A DNA stretch of 64,000 nt from Curtobacterium sp. ISL-83 (GTDB lineage Bacteria; Actinomycetota; Actinomycetes; Actinomycetales; Microbacteriaceae): the NCBI RefSeq assembly GCF_018613895.1, contig NZ_JAGGPH010000003.1:124001-188000 (forward strand), read 5' to 3'. Both the position numbers and the translations under genes were made by a program. Position 1 is the first letter of the stretch. Every line of letters starts with the position of its first letter. The notes under the pieces are model-generated. The model had not been told where the DNA came from and searched no databases. It worked only from the letters and a program-made list of their open reading frames with translations. Positions 1 to 8,888 of the stretch are shown here, in pieces.

Positions 1-2
1 CC

Positions 3-110
3 ATCTGGGTCAACGGTGGGATCTGCATCGCCGCCGCTGTCACCGTGGTGTTCCTCCTGCAACGCCGGGAAACGGATCGAGGAAAAGGCCGGGCACGCCC
101 GGCATGCTGA
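3..110 (+). CDS. C-terminal end of a membrane protein (partial, 5' end outside window)
   Basis: An open frame enters the window at position 3 and stops with TGA at 108-110. The 35 visible residues are one hydrophobic stretch (about residues 4-20, rich in I, A, V, L) followed by a basic tail with QRR and RGKGRAR. This is the usual end of a polytopic membrane protein whose last helix leaves a positive cytoplasmic tail, such as an MFS transporter. Too little is present to name the family. The frame is inferred from the hydrophobic pattern; a chance frame cannot be excluded. Confidence 0.45.
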   Translation: MWVNGGICIAAAVTVVFLLQRRETDRGKGRARPAC

Positions 111-200
111 CCTGCTCTGTGTGGATCAATCGATGGTCGAACTGGACAGGTGGCCGTCTCGGACCGCGTCAGGAAACGGCCGAGCCCTCCCACACGTCCG

Positions 201-419
201 TCATCGGCGACCGTGAGTGAGCACGATCGCTGCCTGCACAGCCCAGGTCAGGAGTCCGGCGAACCCGAGCAGGACGCCCGACAGGAAGACGACACCCGCG
301 CCGATGTTCGGATCGCCCGCGGCCGTGTTCGCGTTCGACGACCCTCCGAGCGCGGTGAGGACGAACCCGCAGGCAAGCAGGATGGTGCTGGTCAGCGATG
401 TGCTGGAGCGAGGGCGCAT
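201..419 (-). CDS. Small two-helix membrane protein, unknown function
   Basis: Encodes 72 residues with two hydrophobic segments (about 9-27 and 41-65) separated by a short polar loop, then a basic C-terminus (HGRR). No family is recognised. The start is supported by a -10-like TAATTT (reverse complement of 426-431) ending six bases before the ATG with no ribosome binding site between, the leaderless arrangement seen repeatedly in this window. It lies alone between the end of a membrane protein gene and the terminator of the GH16 gene. It may be a structural or stress-related membrane peptide, but nothing in the sequence says so. Confidence 0.6.
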   Translation of the reverse strand: MRPRSSTSLTSTILLACGFVLTALGGSSNANTAAGDPNIGAGVVFLSGVLLGFAGLLTWAVQAAIVLTHGRR

Positions 420-482
420 TCTGCAAAATTAGCCGAGGAGAAGCGGTACATCGCTTTCGCAGCAGCAATCTCGTCTCGATGC

Positions 483-515
483 ACGAAGGGCCACCCCGCC
501 GGGGTGGCCCTTCGT
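483..515 (-). terminator. Rho-independent-type terminator of the GH16 gene
   Basis: A perfect 15-bp stem (483-497 with 501-515) closes a three-base loop, directly after the stop codon of the minus-strand GH16 gene. No T-tract follows, which is common for actinobacterial terminators. Confidence 0.75.
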
Positions 516-526
516 CACTCGACAGT

Positions 527-2020
527 TCAATCCCAGATGGAGATCCAGTCGATGTCCACGTGGCCGCTGCTCGACGCGGGGACGGTGCCCTCGCCGATGG
601 CCGTCTCAGCCTGCAGAGTGACCCGGAACGGCGTGGTCGGCACGGCCTTCGTCGTGGATGCGACGAGCTTCCCGTCCCAGTAGAACCGGACGATGCCCTT
701 GTCCCACTCGGTGGTCGCGACGTGGTAGCTGGTCGTGTCGGAGTCGGCGAACATCTGCGTGGAAGGTTGGAACGACATGCCGCCGTTCGAGAAGGTCCCG
801 GGGACGGCGGAGGCGGGGCGGGGGGTTCCACCGAGGTCCGCTTCGGGCCAGTCGATCTCACCCTCGTTCCAGTTGTCGCTCGAGGGCCACATCATGCCGA
901 CGAACTTGTACCCGTCGGTGTTCGTGGTCTTGTACCGGATGGAGACCCGGCCGGTGGTGTGCGGGGCGTAGTCGTCGGGCAGGACCGCGGCGACGAGCGG
1001 CTGCCCGTTCTCGGAGTGCAGCCAGAAGTCCAGGTTGCCGTTCGCGACGCTCAGGACCTTGCTCGGGCTGTACTTGCCCTGCCCGGACGTGTCGGAGTAC
1101 CCGTCGTAGGCGCCCATCGACGGGTACTTCGCGGCGACCTGTCCGAGTGCGGCGGGGGTGGTGAAGTCCTGTGCGTAGGTCTGCTTCCAGACGCGGCCGT
1201 TGGACGCGACCGAACCCGTCGGGAGCGCCGTCGACGTGTCGCCAGCGGGGGCGCTGCTGACCGGCGGGAGCGCCGGGGCGCCGCCGGGAGCGGTGACGCT
1301 CACCGTCTTGCAGCCGCCGACGCCGGTGTTCCCGCCCCGGCCGACGTTCACGCCGACGACGCACACGCTGTGGTTCCCGCCTGATGCCGGCACCGTGGCA
1401 CTGAAGCCGTGGTTCGGTCCCGCCGACGGGTACGCGCGGCCGACGTCGGGTCGCGCGGCGGAGGCGGTGACGGTCTGCACGGTGACGCCGTCAACGCGGA
1501 CCTGCACCGCGATGGGGGAGGCGGTGTCGGGATCGATCGCCCACCCGCTGAGGGCGATGCTCGACGCCGAGGTCGTGGCAGTGTCGAGCGCACCGATCGG
1601 GGATGCGTTCGGGACGGTGACGGTCGAGCAGCCCAGCGAGGCGCTCTTGGTCCCCGCCTTGGTGAACGCCGTGACGCACACCTGGTCCCGCCCGGCGGGG
1701 GCGTTGATGGTCGTGGCGAACCCGTGCGCGGCTCCGAGCGAGGGGTACGCCGCCGCGACGTCCCGACGCGCGGCGGAGGCGACGATGCTCGTCGCGGCAC
1801 CGTTGACGGTGATGGTGACCTTGGTCGATGCGGTGGTGCTGCTGTCCGCTGCCCACCCGCTGACCGTGACGCCGCCCCGGACCGGCGTGACGGCGTCGAG
1901 GTGCCCGCGAACGGCTGCGGTGGACGCGGTCGCCGCGTTGGCCGGGAGGGCGAACGCGGTACCGGTGAGGATGACGATGGACACGGATGCGGCAACGAAC
2001 CCTGAACGACGATGACGCAT
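527..2020 (-). CDS. Secreted GH16-type glycosidase with two N-terminal ~100-residue repeats
   Basis: A 497-residue exported protein. Residues 1-29 form a Sec signal peptide (basic start, hydrophobic core, ALPANA cleavage site). Two repeats follow, about 37-136 and 141-242, each with SGWA.D, a DV..AYPS motif, an HGF motif and a VCV...GC ending, probably beta-sandwich wall- or carbohydrate-binding modules. After a Pro/Ala/Ser linker (243-275), the C-terminal part matches the GH16/concanavalin-like fold, with the catalytic signature E388-I-D390-W-P-E393, where the two Glu residues serve as nucleophile and acid/base in this family. The target is probably an extracellular beta-glucan or galactan; the linkage cannot be told. 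It sits next to xylan-related genes, which suggests a plant cell-wall role. The start ATG lies before the signal peptide. Confidence 0.85.
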   Translation of the reverse strand: MRHRRSGFVAASVSIVILTGTAFALPANAATASTAAVRGHLDAVTPVRGGVTVSGWAADSSTTASTKVTITVNGAATSIVASAARRDVAAAYPSLGAAHGFATTINAPAGRDQVCVTAFTKAGTKSASLGCSTVTVPNASPIGALDTATTSASSIALSGWAIDPDTASPIAVQVRVDGVTVQTVTASAARPDVGRAYPSAGPNHGFSATVPASGGNHSVCVVGVNVGRGGNTGVGGCKTVSVTAPGGAPALPPVSSAPAGDTSTALPTGSVASNGRVWKQTYAQDFTTPAALGQVAAKYPSMGAYDGYSDTSGQGKYSPSKVLSVANGNLDFWLHSENGQPLVAAVLPDDYAPHTTGRVSIRYKTTNTDGYKFVGMMWPSSDNWNEGEIDWPEADLGGTPRPASAVPGTFSNGGMSFQPSTQMFADSDTTSYHVATTEWDKGIVRFYWDGKLVASTTKAVPTTPFRVTLQAETAIGEGTVPASSSGHVDIDWISIWD

Positions 2021-2121
2021 GGTGGTAGACGTTCCCCTGCTCGTACGGTGCCACTCAGCCCTGAAGAGTGGGGGCCGGTGAGGCCCTGCAGGGGACGCTA
2101 TGCGACGGCCGTCGCCCGGTC

Positions 2122-2141
2122 AGCCCCCCGGTTGTGGGGCT
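2122..2141 (-). terminator. Possible weak terminator hairpin
   Basis: AGCCCC pairs with GGGGCT across an eight-base loop, 60 bases downstream of the minus-strand TPR gene. The stem is only six base pairs and no T-tract is present, so this is a tentative call. Nothing else recognisable lies in 2021-2200. Confidence 0.3.
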
Positions 2142-2200
2142 ACTTCGGCCCGCTGGTCCGTGCTGCCCCGCCGTGACCGGCCGCACGCGGGACGCCGTGA

Positions 2201-2752
2201 TCACCCCGGCGTCGCCTGCTGCGGAGGTGACGACGCCGACCGGTCGAGCGTCGCCAGGTACTCGGCGTTGCCACGGAGCGCCGGTTTGTACCGGTTGACG
2301 TCCTCCGAGTCGACGTGGTCCGCGATCAGCGACAGCAGGCTCGCGACGGCCGCCGTCGCACGCCCGTCGGCCTGCAGGCTCAGGGCCTCGAAGGCGCCGA
2401 GGGCGACGGAGTCGGGGAACGCTGCACGCCCCTCCGCGAAGACCGCGAGCGAGTCCGCGATGCGCCCGGTGTTCCGGAGCGTGCTGCCGTACTGCAGGAA
2501 GCAGCGCCGCCGCAGGTCGCCGTGCAGGCCCTCGCGCATGGCACGTTCGTAGAACTCGAGCGCCGTGGGCTCACGACCGGCGGTGTCGTACGCGCCGGCC
2601 AACTCGTAGAGCACCCGGGCATCGCGCGGGTGTTCCTCGTACAGCGCCTGCAGTGCAGCGATCGTCGGCGCCATGTCGTCACGGTCACGAGCGGCGAAGA
2701 GCCGATCGAGTTCCTCGTCGAGTTCGCCGCGCACGTTCCCGCCACCGTCCAT
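2201..2752 (-). CDS. Tetratricopeptide-repeat protein
   Basis: About 183 residues from the start at 2752 (MDGGGNVRGELDEEL...). The protein is helical, with TPR-like units carrying the A..YD..G...A...Y..A and G...E motifs (LYELAGAYDTAGREPTALEF, then QYGSTLRNTGRIADSLAVF). It resembles the short cytoplasmic TPR proteins common in Gram-positive bacteria that act as protein-interaction scaffolds. An upstream in-frame ATG at 2806 exists. I prefer 2752 because a -10-like TACCGT (reverse complement of 2759-2764) ends six bases before it, giving a leaderless start, and because the earlier residues do not look like a TPR domain. No partner is evident nearby. Confidence 0.75.
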   Translation of the reverse strand: MDGGGNVRGELDEELDRLFAARDRDDMAPTIAALQALYEEHPRDARVLYELAGAYDTAGREPTALEFYERAMREGLHGDLRRRCFLQYGSTLRNTGRIADSLAVFAEGRAAFPDSVALGAFEALSLQADGRATAAVASLLSLIADHVDSEDVNRYKPALRGNAEYLATLDRSASSPPQQATPG

Positions 2753-2828
2753 GTCGACACGGTAGCGCCCGGCGTCGGGCCGGGGAGCGACGAGCCCGGC
2801 GGACACGACGTGGTGCTACCGTCCAACC

Positions 2829-3035
2829 ATGACGGACGACCGATCGGCTGCGCAGGGCCGAGCGCGCCGCGACCTCGTCGCGTCGCTCGTGGGGGTCGTC
2901 GGCTTCGTCGTCCTCGGGACGATCGCTGCGGTGCTCGGTGCCCACAGCCTCCTGACCGTCGGCATGTTCGTCCTGGCCGCGGTCGCCGCGGGGCGAGCGC
3001 TGGTGGTCTGGCGAGCGCGGCCAGCGCGCCGCTGA
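2829..3035 (+). CDS. Small two-helix membrane protein, unknown function
   Basis: 68 residues: a charged N-terminus (DDRSAAQGRARRD), two hydrophobic helices (about 17-37 and 43-59) and a basic end (RARPARR), which predicts both termini inside. The promoter is visible: TACCGT at 2817-2822 ends six bases before the ATG, so the mRNA is probably leaderless. It is divergent from the TPR gene at 2752, with both -10 boxes packed into less than 80 bases. No function can be assigned. Confidence 0.65.
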   Translation: MTDDRSAAQGRARRDLVASLVGVVGFVVLGTIAAVLGAHSLLTVGMFVLAAVAAGRALVVWRARPARR

Positions 3036-3108
3036 CGGACCCGCCCCCGACCCCAGCACCCGCCGCGCCCCTCAGACCCGCCCCGCGCCCCCGGACCCGC
3101 CGCGCCCC

Positions 3109-4104
3109 TCAGGCCCGCGACGCCAGGAACGCCGCCTGCCGCTCCCAGTGCCGGAAGCCGCCTCCCTCGTGCCCGTTGTACGGGTACACCTCGATCGCCT
3201 TGTCCTCGGAGCCGATCGCGTTGTAGGCCGCGAACGTCGTCCGCGGCGGCACGACCTCGTCCATGAGCGCGACGGAGAACAGCGCCGGAGCGGAGATCCC
3301 AGCAGCGTGGTTGACGCCGTCGAAGTAGGCGGCGGTCTCCCACACGGTGTCGGCCAGGTCCCGGTGCACGGACAGGTACTGCGCGATCTCCAGGTACGGG
3401 CCGCCGACGGCCACGTCGGTGCCGTGCTCCCAGTCGCACAGGAACGCGACCTCGGGCAGCACCGCCACGATCGGTCCGGTGTACGCCTCGACGAGTGCGG
3501 CCGCGGCGATCGCGATGCCGCCGCCCTGGCTGCCGCCGGTCAGTGCGATGCGGGACGCGTCGACCCCGGGGAGGGTCCGGACTGCGTCGACGAGCCGGAC
3601 GGCGTCGGTGAACACGCGCCGGTAGTAGTGGTCGGCGGGCGACGTGATGCCGTTCGTCATCCAGCCGCTCTGGTGCGGCACGGAGCCGTGCGGGTCCGGG
3701 GTGTCGCCACCGGAGCCCCAGCCGCTGCCCTGTCCGCGGGTGTCCATCACGACGTGGACGTAGCCGGCCAGCGCCCACGAGACGCGTTCGCCCGGCAGCC
3801 CCCGGCCGCCGCCGTACCCGAGGTACTCGACGACCACGGGCAGGTCCGCGTCCGCCGAGCCTGCCGGTCGCGAGACCCATGCCCGCACGGGGTCGGCCGC
3901 GAAGCCGGGGAAGGTCAGGTCCTCGACGACGAGGGCGCTCACCGGGGTCGAGGCGGGCGCCAGCGTCGGCGTCGCACCGGCATCGGCAGCCGCCTGCCGG
4001 GACGCGGCGATCGTGTCGGCCCAGAAGGCGTCGAAGTCAGCGGGGCGACGGACCTCCGGCGTGTACGCGCGGAGCTGGTCGAGGGGCAGGTCGGTCATCG
4101 GCAT
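3109..4104 (-). CDS. Acetylxylan esterase / cephalosporin-C deacetylase family (CE7)
   Basis: A 331-residue alpha/beta hydrolase without a signal peptide. It shows the CE7 nucleophile motif G-G-S192-Q-G-G, an Asp in ALMD282EVVPP and the catalytic His in NGH312EGGG. CE7 enzymes remove acetyl groups from xylo-oligosaccharides after uptake, which fits the lack of a signal and the location beside xylB and xylA. The start at 4104 is preferred because GGAGG lies five bases upstream; a second ATG follows two codons later. A terminator (4127-4159) separates it from xylB, so it is probably transcribed separately or by read-through from the xyl operon. Whether it prefers short acetylated xylosides or also antibiotics cannot be told. 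Confidence 0.88.
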   Translation of the reverse strand: MPMTDLPLDQLRAYTPEVRRPADFDAFWADTIAASRQAAADAGATPTLAPASTPVSALVVEDLTFPGFAADPVRAWVSRPAGSADADLPVVVEYLGYGGGRGLPGERVSWALAGYVHVVMDTRGQGSGWGSGGDTPDPHGSVPHQSGWMTNGITSPADHYYRRVFTDAVRLVDAVRTLPGVDASRIALTGGSQGGGIAIAAAALVEAYTGPIVAVLPEVAFLCDWEHGTDVAVGGPYLEIAQYLSVHRDLADTVWETAAYFDGVNHAAGISAPALFSVALMDEVVPPRTTFAAYNAIGSEDKAIEVYPYNGHEGGGFRHWERQAAFLASRA

Positions 4105-4126
4105 GGGGTCCTCCGGGGACGATGAT

Positions 4127-4159
4127 GCCCCCGGCGCCGTCTGCACGGACGCCGGGGGC
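4127..4159 (-). terminator. Terminator downstream of xylAB
   Basis: GCCCCCGGCG-CCGT pairs with ACGG-CGCCGGGGGC (one bulged A at 4149, four-base loop). This 14-bp hairpin starts 25 bases after the xylB stop codon and ends the minus-strand xylA-xylB transcript. Confidence 0.75.
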
Positions 4160-4183
4160 GGGGTGTGTCGGGTGCGCGGTGGT

Positions 4184-5665
4184 TCAGCGAGCCACGGCGC
4201 GGTACTGCTCGAGCACCGCGGGATGCGGGTCGGCGGGGATGACGGTCGTCGCGATGCTCCACGCCGGCAGGGAGCCGTTCAGCGCCCACGCCGCCTGACG
4301 CGCGGCACCGGCGGCCACGTACTCGCCGGGTTCGGGCAGCTCGACGTCGCGACCGAACACCTGTGCGGCGACGACACGGACGGCCTCGTTGCGTGCCGCC
4401 CCACCGATCAGGAGCAACCGGGACACGACGGTCCCGGTGTCCTCGACCGCGGCGAGCCCGTCGGCCAGGGCGCACAGCATGCCCTCCACCGCCGCGCGCG
4501 CCAGGTGCTCGCGGTTGGTCGTCCCCGGCGTCATCCCGACCAGCGACGCGGTCGCGTCGGGGCGGTTCGGCGTGCGCTCGCCGACGAAGTACGGCACCAG
4601 GACGAGTCCGTCCGCGCCGGCCGGGGCGGCCAGCGCCAACGCGCCGAGCGCGTCGTGGTCGACGCCGAGCAGGCCGCCGATCACCTCGAGCACGCGGGCC
4701 GCGTTGAGCGTCGTGACGATCGGGAGGCGCGACCCGGTCCCGTCGGCGAAGCCCGCCACGGTCCCGCTCGGGTCGTGCACCTCGGCGTCGGTGACCCCGA
4801 AGACGGTGCCGCTCGTGCCGAGGGACACCGCGACGTCACCCGGGCCGAGTCCGAGGCCGAGCGCTGCCCCGGCGTTGTCGCCGAGTCCGGCGCCGACGAT
4901 GAGGCCCGCGGGCGCGACGACGTCACCGGGCAGCAGGACGTCGACGTCGAGCGTGCCCATCGCCTCGTCCGGCTCGACGACACGCGGCACCACGACCGCG
5001 TCCTCGTCCCCGGTCTCGGCCGTGCGCATCGGACGCCCGAGCGCGAGCTCGAACAGCTCCGGGTCGTACTCCCGGCGCACCGGGTCCCAGTAGCCGGTGC
5101 CGCTGGCGTCCGAGCCGTCGGTCGCCAGGGCGTCGAGGTCCGGACCGAGCCGGCTCTCGTCCGCGGGACCGTACCCGCGCAGCCGCCACGACAACCAGTC
5201 GTGGGGGAGCGCGACGGCCGCGACGCGGGCCGCGTTCTCGGGTTCCGCATCGCGGAGCCACCGCAGCTTCGTGCCGGTGAACGAGGCCACCGGGACCAGA
5301 CCCGTCCGGGCGACCCATGCCTCCCGGCCGAGCTCGTCGACCATCTGCGCGGCCGCGTCGGCACTGCGGACGTCGTTCCAGAGCAGCGCGTCGCGGACGA
5401 CGTGTCCGTCGGCGTCGAGCGCGACCATCCCGTGCTGCTGCCCGGCGATCGCGATCGCACCGACCCCGTCGAGTCCGCCGGCGTCCGCGATCGCGGCGCC
5501 GAGGGCGTCCCACCAGTGGCGGGGGTCGACGGACGTGCCGTCCGGGTGAGCCGCGCGGCCCTCCCGGACGACGGCGCCCGTCGACGCGTCACGGACGGTG
5601 ACCTTGCAGGACTGGGTCGAGGAGTCGACCCCGGCCACCAGTGCGCCAGCCGCGACCTCAGCCAC
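4184..5665 (-). CDS. xylB: Xylulokinase
   Basis: A 493-residue FGGY-family sugar kinase that phosphorylates D-xylulose to xylulose 5-phosphate for the pentose phosphate pathway. The N-terminal ATP-phosphate motif [12 protein letters not shown] (about residues 11-22), the substrate segment [11 protein letters not shown] and the second-domain motif [11 protein letters not shown] are all present, and the length is normal for the family. It overlaps the end of xylA by eight bases, so the two are translationally coupled. The operon starts from the promoter upstream of xylA and ends at the hairpin at 4127-4159. The xylA partnership makes xylulose, rather than another FGGY substrate, the likely one. 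Confidence 0.93.
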   Translation of the reverse strand: MAEVAAGALVAGVDSSTQSCKVTVRDASTGAVVREGRAAHPDGTSVDPRHWWDALGAAIADAGGLDGVGAIAIAGQQHGMVALDADGHVVRDALLWNDVRSADAAAQMVDELGREAWVARTGLVPVASFTGTKLRWLRDAEPENAARVAAVALPHDWLSWRLRGYGPADESRLGPDLDALATDGSDASGTGYWDPVRREYDPELFELALGRPMRTAETGDEDAVVVPRVVEPDEAMGTLDVDVLLPGDVVAPAGLIVGAGLGDNAGAALGLGLGPGDVAVSLGTSGTVFGVTDAEVHDPSGTVAGFADGTGSRLPIVTTLNAARVLEVIGGLLGVDHDALGALALAAPAGADGLVLVPYFVGERTPNRPDATASLVGMTPGTTNREHLARAAVEGMLCALADGLAAVEDTGTVVSRLLLIGGAARNEAVRVVAAQVFGRDVELPEPGEYVAAGAARQAAWALNGSLPAWSIATTVIPADPHPAVLEQYRAVAR

Positions 5666-6851
5666 GAGCGCCCATGAGGTGCTCCATCGCGAGCTGCTGC
5701 AGCTTCACGAAGCCGAAGCCCTTGCCGCCGAAGTACGCGTCGGCGTCGAAGTCCTCGTACGCCGAGCGGTCGGCCAGGAAGTCGTCGTACGACTCGCCCG
5801 GGTTCAGCGTCGGGGTGCTGAGCTCGGAGACCTTCGAGGCCTCGAGCGCGGCCTGCACCTCGGGGTCGGCGCGGAACGCCTGCGCACGCTCCTTGAGGAG
5901 CAGGTACATGCGCATGTTGGCCGACGCGGAGTCCCAGACGCCGGTGATGTCCTCGGTGCGGCTCGGCTTGTAGTCGAAGTGGCGCGGGCCGTCGTACGCG
6001 GGGCCGCCCTGCGGTGCACCGTGCTCGAGCAGGTCGACGAGCGAGAACGCGTTCTGCAGGTCGCCGTGACCGAAGACGAGGTCCTGGTCGTACTTGATGC
6101 CGCGCTGGCCGTTCAGGTCGATGTGGAAGAGCTTGCCCTGGTAGAGCGCCTGGGCGATGCCGGCGGTGAAGTTCAGGCCCGCCATCTGCTCGTGGCCGAC
6201 CTCGGGGTTGATGCCGAACATCTCCGGACGCGCGAGCGTCTCGGTGAAGGCGATCGCGTGGCCGAGGGTCGGCAGGAGGATGTCGCCGCGGGGCTCGTTC
6301 GGCTTCGGCTCGATGGCGAAGCGGATGCCGTAGCCCTTGTCGGTGACGTACTGGGCGAGCAAGTTCACGGCCTCGCGGTAGCGCTCGAGGGCGGCCTGCA
6401 CGTCCTTCGCGGCGTCGTACTCGGCGCCCTCGCGGCCACCCCACATCACGAACGTCGACGCGCCGAGCTCGGCGGCGAGGTCGATGTTGCGCAGGACCTT
6501 GCGGAGCGCGAAGCGGCGGACGTCGCGGTCGTTCGAGGTGAAGCCGCCGTCCTTGAAGACGGGGGCGGAGAACAGGTTCGTCGTCACCATCGGCACGACG
6601 ATGCCGGTCGCCTCGAGCGCGCCCTTGAGGCGGTCGATCTGCGTCTGCCGCTCGGCGTCGGTCGAGCCGAACGCGAAGAGGTCGTCGTCGTGGAAGGTCA
6701 GGCCGTAGGCGCCGAGCTCGTCGAGCTTCTCGACTGCCTCGACCACGTCGAGGGCCGGGCGGGTGGGGCCACCGAACGGGTCGGACCCGTTGTAGCCGAT
6801 GGTCCAGAGACCGAAGGAGAACTTGTCGTCGCGGGTGGGCGTCGTTGCCAT
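5658..6851 (-). CDS. xylA: Xylose isomerase
   Basis: A 397-residue TIM-barrel enzyme converting D-xylose to D-xylulose. It carries the active-site segment [10 protein letters not shown], the [12 protein letters not shown] strand, the metal-ligand segment [15 protein letters not shown] and the second metal segment [16 protein letters not shown]. The size and the short N-terminus match the actinobacterial (Streptomyces-type) class. The start is the ATG at 6851, just inside the operator/promoter region. The -10 box (TATGTT) and -35 box (TTGCCT) lie upstream, and the -10 overlaps an inverted repeat likely bound by the ROK repressor encoded at 11139. xylA is first in the xylA-xylB operon. Confidence 0.95.
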   Translation of the reverse strand: MATTPTRDDKFSFGLWTIGYNGSDPFGGPTRPALDVVEAVEKLDELGAYGLTFHDDDLFAFGSTDAERQTQIDRLKGALEATGIVVPMVTTNLFSAPVFKDGGFTSNDRDVRRFALRKVLRNIDLAAELGASTFVMWGGREGAEYDAAKDVQAALERYREAVNLLAQYVTDKGYGIRFAIEPKPNEPRGDILLPTLGHAIAFTETLARPEMFGINPEVGHEQMAGLNFTAGIAQALYQGKLFHIDLNGQRGIKYDQDLVFGHGDLQNAFSLVDLLEHGAPQGGPAYDGPRHFDYKPSRTEDITGVWDSASANMRMYLLLKERAQAFRADPEVQAALEASKVSELSTPTLNPGESYDDFLADRSAYEDFDADAYFGGKGFGFVKLQQLAMEHLMGARG

Positions 6852-6879
6852 GATGGTCACCGTTCGTCGTCGAAACAAA

Positions 6880-6898
6880 ATGTTGCCGCGCCCAACAT
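6880..6898. promoter_or_regulatory. Operator in the divergent xyl promoter region (probable ROK/XylR site)
   Basis: Inverted repeat ATGTTG-N7-CAACAT. The right half overlaps the xylA -10 box, and the left half overlaps the -35 of the rightward promoter, so one bound dimer could repress both operons. ROK-family xylose repressors are known to bind such inverted repeats. The assignment to the repressor at 11139 is inferred from neighbourhood. Confidence 0.65.
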
Positions 6899-6910
6899 AA
6901 GCGGTAGTGT
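6883..6910 (+). promoter_or_regulatory. Promoter of the rightward dehydrogenase operon
   Basis: TTGCCG at 6883-6888, a 16-base spacer and TAGTGT at 6905-6910. An AAAGGAG ribosome binding site follows, seven bases before the ATG at 6949. Confidence 0.55.
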
Positions 6911-6922
6911 TGGCCAAGGCAA
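6894..6922 (-). promoter_or_regulatory. xylA promoter
   Basis: Reading the minus strand: TTGCCT (6922-6917), a 17-base spacer, then TATGTT (6899-6894). Both hexamers are close to the principal sigma-factor consensus. Confidence 0.65.
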
Positions 6923-6948
6923 GGACGTGATCGCAAAGGAGCGAGCGG

Positions 6949-8130
6949 ATGGCACAGGGACCACTTCGAGTGGCGATGGTGGGACACGGCTTCATGGGAG
7001 CCGCCCACTCGCAGGCCTGGCGGACGGCACCCCGGTTCTTCGACCTGGCGGTCGAACCCGAGATGAGCGTCATCGTCGGACGGGATCCCGGGCGGACCGA
7101 AGCCGCGCGGCAGCAGTACGGCTGGCGCGCCGCCTCCACCGACTGGCGCGCGGTCGTCGCCGATCCGGACATCGACGTCGTGGACGTCGTCTCGCCCGGG
7201 TCGTCCCACGTCGAGATCGCGATCGCCGCCCTCGAGGCCGGCAAGCACGTCCTGTGCGAGAAGCCCCTCGCCAACACCGTCGCCGAGGCCGAGGCGATGA
7301 CCGCGGCCGCGACGGCCGCCGCCGAGCGCGGCGTCCGCGCGATGGTCGGGTTCAGCTACCGCCGGGTGCCGGCCATCGGTCTGGCCCGCCAGCTGGTGCA
7401 GGCCGGGAGGCTCGGGACCGTCCGCCAGGTCCGCGCGCTCTACCTGCAGGACTGGTTGGCCGACGCCGAGGGCCCGATGACGTGGCGGCTCGACAAGGCG
7501 CTCGCCGGGTCCGGCTCGCTCGGCGACATCGGCGCGCACGCGATCGACCTGGTTGAACACGTGACCGGCGCGGCGCTCGGGTCGGTGTCGGGCACGCTCG
7601 AGACCTTCGTGACCGAGCGGCCGCTGCTGGCCGACGGCGTCGGACTCTCCGGCACGGCGTCGACCGAACGCGGGCAGGTCACCGTCGACGACGCGGCGTT
7701 CTTCCTCGGGCGGCTCCGCGGCGGCGCTGCCGACGGCGCGATCGGCACGTTCGAGGCCACGCGCTACGCGACCGGCCGGAAGAACGGCCTGACACTCGAG
7801 ATCAGCGGCTCGGACGGCGCGATCCAGTTCGACCTCGAGTCGATGAACGAGCTGCGGTTCTACGACGCCACCGCGCCCGCGGGGGAGCAGGGCTTCCGGC
7901 GGATCCTCGTCACCGAGCCCGAGCACCCGTACATGGCCGCGTGGTGGCCGACGGGGCACCTCATCGGGTACGAGCACACCTTCAGCCACCAGGTGAAGGA
8001 CTTCGTGGACGCGATCACGAACGGCACCGACCCGTCGCCCTCGTTCGCCGAGGGGCTCCACGTGCAGCGGGTGCTCGATGCTGTCGAACGCAGCGCTGCC
8101 GACGGCAGCAGCTGGACGGCCATCCCGTGA
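6949..8130 (+). CDS. Gfo/Idh/MocA-family NAD(P)-dependent sugar oxidoreductase
   Basis: 393 residues: an N-terminal Rossmann domain with [17 protein letters not shown], the family motif CEKPLANT (catalytic Lys) and a C-terminal alpha/beta domain with the DIGAHAIDL segment whose Asp and His are catalytic in the family. Members oxidise sugar hydroxyls, often at C3. It is the first gene of a rightward operon divergent from xylA, preceded by AAAGGAG seven bases from the ATG. The next genes are ThuA-like, a second dehydrogenase and a TIM-barrel isomerase. This grouping resembles 3-keto-glycoside pathways (ThuB/ThuA; DgpA with DgpB/C), so oxidation of a glycoside rather than of free xylose is plausible. 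The exact substrate is unknown. Confidence 0.85.
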   Translation: MAQGPLRVAMVGHGFMGAAHSQAWRTAPRFFDLAVEPEMSVIVGRDPGRTEAARQQYGWRAASTDWRAVVADPDIDVVDVVSPGSSHVEIAIAALEAGKHVLCEKPLANTVAEAEAMTAAATAAAERGVRAMVGFSYRRVPAIGLARQLVQAGRLGTVRQVRALYLQDWLADAEGPMTWRLDKALAGSGSLGDIGAHAIDLVEHVTGAALGSVSGTLETFVTERPLLADGVGLSGTASTERGQVTVDDAAFFLGRLRGGAADGAIGTFEATRYATGRKNGLTLEISGSDGAIQFDLESMNELRFYDATAPAGEQGFRRILVTEPEHPYMAAWWPTGHLIGYEHTFSHQVKDFVDAITNGTDPSPSFAEGLHVQRVLDAVERSAADGSSWTAIP

Positions 8131-8195
8131 GCGACGCCGACCACGAACCCGTGACGGACACCGCGTCCGACCCCACGTCCGCCCAGGAGGGCACC

Positions 8196-8888
8196 ATGCA
8201 ACGCCAGGCACTCGTCGTCCGCGGCGGCTGGGACGGGCACCAGCCCGTCGAGACGACCGACCTGTTCATCCCGTTCCTGCGCGACCACGGCTTCGACGTC
8301 CGGGTCGAGGGGGCCCCGGCGGTCTACACCGAGCAGGACTACATGGACACCGTCGACCTGGTCGTCCAGAACAACACCATGACGACCATCACGGCCGACG
8401 AGTTCGCCGGCCTGCAGCGCGCCGTGCTGCAGGGCACCGGCATGGCGGGGTGGCACGGCGGCATCGCGGACTCGTACCGCGACACCGCCGACTACCTGCA
8501 CATGATCGGCGGGCAGTTCGCCCACCACGCCGGCAAGCACCCGTCCGAGCGCATCGGCGAGCAGTCGGACAACTACATCCCGTACACCGTGCACATGACC
8601 GACCTCGGGCACGAGCACCCGATCACGCAGGGCATCGAGGACTTCGACCTCGTCACCGAGCAGTACTGGGTGCTGAGCGATGAGTACAACGACGTCCTGG
8701 CGACCACCACGCAGGGGGCCCGCTCGTGGGACGCCTGGAACCGTCCGGTGACGTCACCGGCGATCTGGACCCGGCAGTGGGGCGCGGGGCGGATCTTCGT
8801 CTCGGCGCCCGGCCACCGCGTCGAGGTCGTCGAGTCGCAGCCGCTCCGGACCGTCATCGAGAGGGGACTCCTGTGGGCAGCCCGCTGA
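8196..8888 (+). CDS. ThuA-like domain protein
   Basis: 230 residues with the ThuA-like (glutamine-amidotransferase-like) fold. It starts ALVVRGGWDGHQP, has GMAGWHGGIADSY where the fold places its elbow, and carries conserved GGQFAHH and HPI. ThuA proteins act with ThuB dehydrogenases in catabolism of 3-keto-disaccharides. The ATG at 8196 is preceded by AGGAGG at ideal spacing, so I chose it over a GTG at 8127 that overlaps the upstream stop codon. Its 3' end overlaps the next dehydrogenase gene by 16 bases. The pairing with two Gfo/Idh dehydrogenases supports a role in keto-sugar processing. Confidence 0.82.
   Translation: MQRQALVVRGGWDGHQPVETTDLFIPFLRDHGFDVRVEGAPAVYTEQDYMDTVDLVVQNNTMTTITADEFAGLQRAVLQGTGMAGWHGGIADSYRDTADYLHMIGGQFAHHAGKHPSERIGEQSDNYIPYTVHMTDLGHEHPITQGIEDFDLVTEQYWVLSDEYNDVLATTTQGARSWDAWNRPVTSPAIWTRQWGAGRIFVSAPGHRVEVVESQPLRTVIERGLLWAAR

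Noticed and set aside
4681..8211. Very long open frame on the minus strand over xylB, xylA and the first dehydrogenase
   Set aside because: Arg/Pro-rich, no protein-like pattern; a by-product of few stops in G+C-rich DNA opposite or out of frame with clear genes.
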